This document shows, piece by piece, positions 59,044 to 64,000 of a DNA stretch of 64,000 bases. Position numbers and translations under genes: made by a program. The notes below the pieces were generated by a model. The model was not told the DNA's origin and did not search any database. It was given only the letters and a program-made list of their open reading frames with translations. Origin of the DNA: Zhihengliuella salsuginis (GTDB lineage Bacteria > Actinomycetota > Actinomycetes > Actinomycetales > Micrococcaceae); NCBI RefSeq assembly GCF_014651715.1, contig NZ_BMXK01000003.1:229250-293249 (forward strand), given 5' to 3'. Positions within the stretch are counted from its first letter, which is position 1. Every line of letters begins with the position of its first letter.

Positions 59044-59550
59044 ATGCCGATCACCAGTGTCTTCACCGACCTGGAAGCGCTGACGTTCACTGTGACGGCC
59101 GAGTTCCCTGCGGAACCGGAGCGCATCTGGCAGCTCTGGGCAGATCCACGTCAGCTGGAGAGCTGGTGGGGCCCGCCGACGTGGCCGGCCACCATCACGC
59201 GGCACGAGTTCGCTGTCGGCGGCGACGGCCGCTACTACATGACCGGCCCCAAGGGCGAGAAGGCCGGCGGCTGGTGGCACATCACGGAGATCGAGCCGCC
59301 GCACCTCTTGAAGTTCGAGGACGGGTTCTCCGGCGAGGACGGCGAGCCGAGCGGCGAGCTGGGTTCCACCCGCAACACCGTCTCGATCGACGCTGTCGAG
59401 CTGCGCGCGGGCCGGCCCGGCACGCGCATGCGTTTGGTCACGGCCTTCGAATCGCGCGAGCAGTTCAGCGAACTCGCGGAGATGGGGCTCGAGGACGGGC
59501 TCAGGGACTCGATCGCGCAGATCGACGGCCTCCTGGACAAGAACCCCTGA
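59044..59550 (+). CDS. SRPBCC / AHSA1-like START-fold protein
   Basis: A 168-residue helix-grip protein of the activator-of-Hsp90-like/START family. VTAEFPAEPERIWQLWADPRQLESWWGPPTWPATITRHEFAVGGDGRYYM and GWWHITEIEPPHLLKFEDGF are typical. These bind hydrophobic ligands and have varied functions. ATG at 59044 preceded by GGAGGGCGG. It is a single gene between the operon terminator and the S1-like fusion gene. Confidence 0.88.
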   Translation: MPITSVFTDLEALTFTVTAEFPAEPERIWQLWADPRQLESWWGPPTWPATITRHEFAVGGDGRYYMTGPKGEKAGGWWHITEIEPPHLLKFEDGFSGEDGEPSGELGSTRNTVSIDAVELRAGRPGTRMRLVTAFESREQFSELAEMGLEDGLRDSIAQIDGLLDKNP

Positions 59551-59650
59551 CCCTGCCGGCTGTCTTGACGCGGCCCTCGCCTCGCACTCAGGTTCGTACG
59601 ACATACTTCTTGACCACAAGGTTTGCGAATCGCGCTAGGGGTGACTTGGC

Positions 59651-61465
59651 ATGACAGTGGAGCATTGGTCCGGCACGGGCAGCGAACTCGCGGAGCGGAT
59701 CAAGCACAAGCGCCCCCGCCACCTGGTGGTCATCTCCCGCGACAAGTACCGCCCGCACCTATATCTGGACGCGGACGAGGTGGCCCGCCAGGTCGGCGGC
59801 TCGGCCGAGATCGTGATCGTCGAGAACGGCCGCACCACCTATGAGCTCGAGGAGAACCTTCCACCGGGCGACGCCGTCTACGGCAACGCTGGCCGCGTCT
59901 ACCCCGGGGACCTGCTCGGCTACTCCCACACCCACCCGTCGGTCCCGATCCTGGCCGAGCGTGCGGACCTGGTCGGCCAGCGCACCCAGGACCTGATCAA
60001 CCTGGTCCACGGGATGCCGATGCTGCGCCGCGACCACCAGCGGGCGGCACTGGCCGCGGCGGAGGCGGAGGTCTCCGGCACGGTGGTCGGCGTGCACGAC
60101 TCGGGCGAGATCGCCTACGTGCTCCTCGAGGACGGCACCGTCACCCCGGTCCGCCACGATTCGCTGGTCCCCGGCGTCCGGCTGGACTGGTACCTGCCCG
60201 AGCAGCTCGAGGTCGCCGGGACGCTCACGGACGCCGGCCTGGACCTGCGCCATTCGCTGCTCAAGCAGCAGATCATGGACGTCTACTCGTACGGGGACGT
60301 GGTCCTGGCGCTGGTGAAGAAGGTCCGCGACGACTACGCCTACCTCGAGCCCCTGCCCGGCGACGGCATCCGTGTGAGCCGCAACGACGTCACGAGCAAC
60401 GAGCACGACAGCCTGACGGACATGCTCACGGTCGGCGAGGTGGTCCCGGCCCGCCTCATCAGCAAGAAGGGCAAGCAGCGCCTCTGCCTGCATGATGTCG
60501 GGGACGACGACCCCATCCACGCGTGCCCCAGCCTCATCGCGGGCGGCGCCCCCTGGCTGGTCTACGGGCGGAATCTCCCGCCCAAACGGTACGACGACGG
60601 CGCCCCCGCCGATGCGGAGTCGGCACCCGAGGTGCCCAGCGAGCCGGAGGACGGGGCGGACGCCGTCGACGCGGCCGAGGCGCCCGCCCCGCCAGTGGCG
60701 GGCGCCCCCGCCGACCGCACGGCGGCGGCGACGGACGCAGCGGGGCAGCCGGCCCGCGTCGTGCCGCAGGCCGGGATCGATGCGGAGCAGTTGGGCGAGC
60801 TGACGGGCGCGATGGGGGAGCTGCTGCGTGAGGTCGCGCCGCTGAAGGCGCTGCTGGCCGGCGCCCAGCGCGGGCTGGTCGGGCCGTCGGGAGGGAAGGA
60901 TTCGGGGCTGCGGGAGCAGTTGCGGGAGCAGCAGGCGGAGATCGCGCGGCTCCGCGAGGAGGTGGACCGGCACAAGCAGCAGGTGCGGGACATCCGGCGG
61001 CGGGCGAAGGGCGCGAAGGCGCAGCATCCGACGCGTCGCGGCCTGGCCGTGGACGATTTCCTGACGGTGGAGGACGCCCTGCGGCATGAGGTGTACGTGG
61101 AGTGGGTCAGCCGGGTGGACGCGGCGGAGAAGCCGCACTTCCCGCTGCCGGACCACTACGACGTGGGGCCGAAGTTCGCGGATTCGTTCGTGGCGCTGCA
61201 GCCGGACACGCAGGGCAAGGCGCTCAAGGCGCTGGTGGACATCCTGACGGGGCGCGCGCAGAAGATCCCGAGCCGGCAGGTGCACGCGCTGCGCACGGGC
61301 GACGGCGGGGACGACCCGCAGATGGAGCGCGCGGACGGGTCCAAGTGCTTCCGGGCGTCGGTCGAGGTGAATGCGCCGTCGGCCCGCCGGATCCACTACT
61401 GGAAGAAGCCGGACGGGACCATCGAGCTGCACGAGGTCGTGGTCCACGACAAGACGACGGTGTAG
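59651..61465 (+). CDS. Multidomain protein: conserved N-domain, two S1-like OB repeats, coiled coil, RelE-like C-domain
   Basis: A 604-residue protein I do not recognise as a named family. Visible parts: residues 1-110, an alpha/beta domain (RHLVVISRDKYRPHLYLDADEVARQVGG, YELEENLPPGDAVYGNAGRVYPGD), a form I recall from other actinobacterial proteins. About 140-290, two S1/OB-like strands sets (SGTVVGVHDSGEIAYVLLEDG; VVPARLISKKGKQRLCLHDV). About 320-375, a Pro/Ala/Asp linker. About 420-457, a coiled coil (LREQQAEIARLREEVDRHKQQ). About 460-604, a C-domain with late Arg/His strands (RRIHYWKKPDGTIELHEVVVHD) resembling RelE/ParE-type RNases. Suggests RNA or ribosome binding linked to a nuclease-like module; function unproven. 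Confidence 0.7.
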   Translation: MTVEHWSGTGSELAERIKHKRPRHLVVISRDKYRPHLYLDADEVARQVGGSAEIVIVENGRTTYELEENLPPGDAVYGNAGRVYPGDLLGYSHTHPSVPILAERADLVGQRTQDLINLVHGMPMLRRDHQRAALAAAEAEVSGTVVGVHDSGEIAYVLLEDGTVTPVRHDSLVPGVRLDWYLPEQLEVAGTLTDAGLDLRHSLLKQQIMDVYSYGDVVLALVKKVRDDYAYLEPLPGDGIRVSRNDVTSNEHDSLTDMLTVGEVVPARLISKKGKQRLCLHDVGDDDPIHACPSLIAGGAPWLVYGRNLPPKRYDDGAPADAESAPEVPSEPEDGADAVDAAEAPAPPVAGAPADRTAAATDAAGQPARVVPQAGIDAEQLGELTGAMGELLREVAPLKALLAGAQRGLVGPSGGKDSGLREQLREQQAEIARLREEVDRHKQQVRDIRRRAKGAKAQHPTRRGLAVDDFLTVEDALRHEVYVEWVSRVDAAEKPHFPLPDHYDVGPKFADSFVALQPDTQGKALKALVDILTGRAQKIPSRQVHALRTGDGGDDPQMERADGSKCFRASVEVNAPSARRIHYWKKPDGTIELHEVVVHDKTTV

Positions 61466-61486
61466 CGCCCAGGCAACTGTCATACC

Positions 61487-61495
61487 TGTGGATAA
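61487..61495 (-). other. Single consensus DnaA-box 9-mer
   Basis: TTATCCACA on the minus strand, 21 bases after the fusion gene stop. Only one copy is seen, so no origin is claimed; chance or a DnaA-regulated promoter remain possible. Confidence 0.35.
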
Positions 61496-61570
61496 CTAAT
61501 GCGGTCGGTGGACGAACCCGTTAGGCTCGATTGCTGAGAGTGAGTTGGGGCATACGAGAGGCAGTCGTCA

Positions 61571-62194
61571 GTGAAACAGTTCCGTCCTGCAAACGTTGTG
61601 GTCGCCGGTCTCGTCGCGTTGGCGCTGGCCGGATGTTCGGGTACGACGGCGGAGCCCTCGGAATCGCCGACCCCCTCCTCGGCGGCGCCGACCAGCAGCG
61701 CTCCGGCCTCGCCGACCCCGAAGCCGGCGACCAGCACGTCGCCGGCGGAGAACCTGGAGAAGCCGGAGAAGCCGGAGCTGGCAAGTGAATTCTCGGCGGC
61801 CGGCTATGAGGCCTTCGTCGAGTACTGGTTCGAAGCCCAGAACTATGCGATGGCTACGGGTGACACAACGCTATTGGATGAAGTCTCTGATGACGGGTGC
61901 CGATTCTGCCGTGTACGCAGTTTCGTAGCGCACGACATCTATGATGATGGCGGCTGGGCGCAGGGCGGAGAACTGACCCCTAAAGACTTTATAACGAATA
62001 TGAGACCCGTCGAAGACTATTTCCACGCGGGAATCGTCTTGCAGCAGGCGGACGGGGGCGTGTATTTGGAAGACGGTTCAGTCGATCCTGATCACGGCTT
62101 TGAGGAACTCTCGATTGAATACGACTTCCTCACTTACTTTGATGACGAGGCGGGCTGGAGCGCTGCGATCATCGAGAAGGTCGAAGATCAATGA
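61571..62194 (+). CDS. DUF6318-family lipoprotein, copy 1
   Basis: A 207-residue exported lipoprotein: signal segment with lipobox LAGC (ALALAGCSGTT), a Ser/Pro/Thr-rich tether (about 25-60), then the DUF6318 domain (EFSAAGYEAFVEYWFEAQNYAMATGDTTLLDEVSDDGCRFCRVR, GGWAQGGELTPKDFI) with a CxxC pair that may form a disulfide. Function unknown. GTG start 61571. Its stop overlaps the ATG of the secreted PKD-like gene by four bases. Related at about half of positions to the lipoprotein at 63193. Confidence 0.85.
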   Translation: MKQFRPANVVVAGLVALALAGCSGTTAEPSESPTPSSAAPTSSAPASPTPKPATSTSPAENLEKPEKPELASEFSAAGYEAFVEYWFEAQNYAMATGDTTLLDEVSDDGCRFCRVRSFVAHDIYDDGGWAQGGELTPKDFITNMRPVEDYFHAGIVLQQADGGVYLEDGSVDPDHGFEELSIEYDFLTYFDDEAGWSAAIIEKVEDQ

Positions 62195-63174
62195 AAATGG
62201 TCATGGCGGCCTTTCTGGCCGTTGGTGCACTACTGCCGTTTTCGCCTGGTGAGGGAGATCCGCCGACGTCCAGCATCGGAGACGATGGAAAGCACGTCGA
62301 TGTCGGCGCTGACAATGTTCACACGAATACCGTGGGTGACGGAGATTCGAATCAGGCTGGTCAAGACGAGACTGTGCCGATCCAAGACGCGGCCGAGGTT
62401 TGGGAGACCTACGATCCTTACTGCCGTGGCAAGGCGACGATGCTGGACGAAGTAGCTGATTTTTGTTTTGGGCGCGCCAACAGTCGGTGCGATGAGGACG
62501 CGGGAGAAACGTATTACCAAGTCCGTCGCCACACTCGTGACAATCCAGACGGCGAGCTGACGACCCAAACGGTGTGCCTGGCCGACGATTCTCCGCTGAT
62601 TGTCGATAGTGCAGTGCCTGAGGACGTCATCACTGTGACGACTGAAGAATTCCGTACCCTGCCGATCCCGTCCTCGGAGATCGTGTTCGAGTCACCGGTG
62701 GACGGACACGAGGAGTACGGGATCGCAATGATCGGGCAGCGGGTCAACCAGTGGGCCGGCAGCAGCACACACGTCTTGGAAACAACGGTGCTGGGGACGC
62801 CCGTCGAGGTCAGGGCCACGCCGCTCGAGTACCAGTGGACGTACGGCGATGGGCACCATCGGACAACCCAGCACGCCGGAGGCCCCCGCCCCGAGGGAGC
62901 CGACCCCTACGAGTACCGGACCTACACGGACAACATCTACGAGGAGACCGGCAACTTCGAGGTCAATCTCACCACCGTCTACACCGGCGAGTTCAGGCAT
63001 GGCGACTCAGGCTGGATCCCGATTTCCGGCGTCGCGTCGGTGCCCAGCGATCCCAAGGTCAACAGCATTTGGAAGCGGGAGACGCGCAACGTCTCCGCTG
63101 ACTGCATCGAACGTCCGGAAGGTTGGGCCTGCGAATCGCCCTTCCTGAAGACCCCGCCGTGGGAGAAAGAATAA
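62191..63174 (+). CDS. Secreted protein with PKD-like domain
   Basis: A 327-residue protein with an N-terminal signal segment (MVMAAFLAVGALLPFSPGEG). It has an Asp/Asn/Gly-rich lead, four spaced Cys (YCRGK, DFCFGR, SRCDED, TVCLAD) and a PKD/Ig-like part (PLEYQWTYGDGHH, YTDNIYEETGNFEVNLTTVYTGEFR) of the WDFGDG type used for surface contact. Lower GC than its left neighbours. It sits between two DUF6318 lipoproteins, overlapping the first by four bases, so all three are probably co-transcribed. Role unknown. Confidence 0.78.
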   Translation: MKMVMAAFLAVGALLPFSPGEGDPPTSSIGDDGKHVDVGADNVHTNTVGDGDSNQAGQDETVPIQDAAEVWETYDPYCRGKATMLDEVADFCFGRANSRCDEDAGETYYQVRRHTRDNPDGELTTQTVCLADDSPLIVDSAVPEDVITVTTEEFRTLPIPSSEIVFESPVDGHEEYGIAMIGQRVNQWAGSSTHVLETTVLGTPVEVRATPLEYQWTYGDGHHRTTQHAGGPRPEGADPYEYRTYTDNIYEETGNFEVNLTTVYTGEFRHGDSGWIPISGVASVPSDPKVNSIWKRETRNVSADCIERPEGWACESPFLKTPPWEKE

Positions 63175-63192
63175 GCGAAAGGCGGCTCGCCA

Positions 63193-63822
63193 GTGAAGCA
63201 CGTTCGATCTGCATCAGTCGCAGCATGCGCGACCCTTGCTCTCTTGCTGGCTGGGTGTTCGGGGCCGACGGCTGAGCTCTCGAAATCGTCGGCCGTGACG
63301 TCGGCGGCACCGACCAGCAGCGCCCCGGTGTCGCCGATTCCGAAGCCGGCCACCAGCTCTTCTCCTGCGGAGAATCTGGACAAGCCGCAGATGCCGGAGC
63401 TGGCCACGGAGTTTTCGGGGGCCGGTTTCGAGGCCTTCATCGAGTACTGGTTCGAAGCCAGGAACTATGCGGTGGCGACCGGAGACACGGAGTTCATGCT
63501 CGAGGTCTCGGACTCTCGATGTGGGTACTGCCTTCAGCACCAGCAGGGAATCGATGAGATTTACGGTGCCGGCGGCTGGGTTGTTGGAGGTGAGCTGATC
63601 CCAAGTGATTTCGGTAAGAATCTGCAGCCGACGGGCGGCGGTGCCTATCACTCGTTCTTCACGCTTCGGCAGACACGCGGCGCGGCGTACTCAACAGACG
63701 GTGAACTTCTTGAGGGGTATACGTTTACGCCAGGGGATTACGACTACGAGTTTTTCGCCTTCCATGAAGACGCTACTGGTTGGACCGCTGCTCTGATTGA
63801 TCTGGCTGATGGGAGCAAGTAA
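63193..63822 (+). CDS. DUF6318-family lipoprotein, copy 2
   Basis: A 209-residue paralogue of the gene at 61571: lipobox LAGC (LLLAGCSGPT), a Ser/Thr/Pro tether with the repeated phrase APTSSAPVSPIPKPATSS, then FSGAGFEAFIEYWFEARNYAVATGDTEF, with a CxxC (DSRCGYCLQHQ) in the same place. GTG start preceded by AAAGGCGG, 18 bases after the PKD-like gene. Duplication of one lipoprotein around a secreted partner is the notable point. Confidence 0.85.
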   Translation: MKHVRSASVAACATLALLLAGCSGPTAELSKSSAVTSAAPTSSAPVSPIPKPATSSSPAENLDKPQMPELATEFSGAGFEAFIEYWFEARNYAVATGDTEFMLEVSDSRCGYCLQHQQGIDEIYGAGGWVVGGELIPSDFGKNLQPTGGGAYHSFFTLRQTRGAAYSTDGELLEGYTFTPGDYDYEFFAFHEDATGWTAALIDLADGSK

Positions 63823-64000
63823 CTGAGGTTTCGCACTCAGTGAGGAGTTGTTCGCTTGCAAATACTTCTGCAGCAGTTCCCTTAGCAGCGACATAAATTC
63901 CGATGGTTAGATGTCGCCTATGTAAGGGATCTTTAACCTCGATTTTTCATGAGGGCCGGTCAGTTGGGCCTCAGGTCTTACCGGCCGCCTGAGATGCTCG
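63823..64000. other. AT-richer window end without a gene
   Basis: Only a weak 6-bp dyad (ACTGAG/CTCAGT, 63822-63841) follows the lipoprotein stop. No supported frame; the next gene lies beyond the window. Confidence 0.5.

Noticed and set aside
61487..61495. Replication origin suggested by a DnaA box
   Set aside because: A single 9-mer with no cluster, no AT-rich unwinding region and no dnaA or dnaN nearby.

Overview
The window is a high-GC actinobacterial chromosome segment. Gene content (DUF222-HNH protein, DUF6318 lipoproteins, DUF3100 transporter, paa genes with a TetR-type regulator, SoxR with a flavin reductase) points to Micrococcales, most likely an Arthrobacter-like member of the Micrococcaceae. 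This is inferred from family content only; no rRNA, tRNA, CRISPR array, transposase or integrase was seen.

Layout. 1-1.3 kb: tail of a Gfo/Idh/MocA oxidoreductase and a HepT/MntA toxin-antitoxin pair. 1.4-10.3 kb: nitrogen-compound block with a TetR regulator, NCS1 permease, agmatine deiminase, amidase, YtcJ-type amidohydrolase, a frameshifted MFS exporter and its TetR regulator. 10.3-13.4 kb: RIO-type kinase and a secreted alpha-amylase with LacI-type operators. 13.4-35.7 kb: phenylacetate catabolism in three separate pieces (paaZ; paaI-paaK-paaR; paaABCDE plus an enoyl-CoA hydratase). A BCCT transporter, a thiamine-diphosphate enzyme, a PnuC-like protein, an uncharacterised hydrolase cluster and oligopeptidase B lie between them. 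36-40.3 kb: DUF222-HNH protein, SoxR, a flavin reductase with a SoxR box, and superoxide dismutase. 40.5-45 kb: Lrp regulator and branched-chain 2-oxoacid dehydrogenase E1alpha-E1beta-E2. 45.7-49 kb: TetR regulator and HrpB helicase. 49.4-58.9 kb: a 1118-residue secreted mosaic protein, a LacI regulator, and a divergent ABC transporter/oxidoreductase operon. 59-63.8 kb: SRPBCC protein, an unusual S1-like/coiled-coil/RelE-like fusion, and two DUF6318 lipoproteins flanking a secreted PKD-like protein.

Two regulons can be read directly. A 16-bp palindrome (CTGAnCGnnCGnTCAG) lies before paaZ, paaI and paaA, matching one PaaR regulon across the three paa pieces. A second motif (TTTGGAATACCAAA and variants) lies before four genes at 22.8-28.3 kb: an ornithine cyclodeaminase-like protein, a cytosine-deaminase-like hydrolase, an amidohydrolase lacking its HxH metal motif, and a DUF3100 membrane protein. 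These look like one undescribed catabolic pathway and, with the S1-like/RelE-like fusion at 59.6-61.5 kb, are the best candidates for new biology. Functions are read from motifs and family memory, without database searches.
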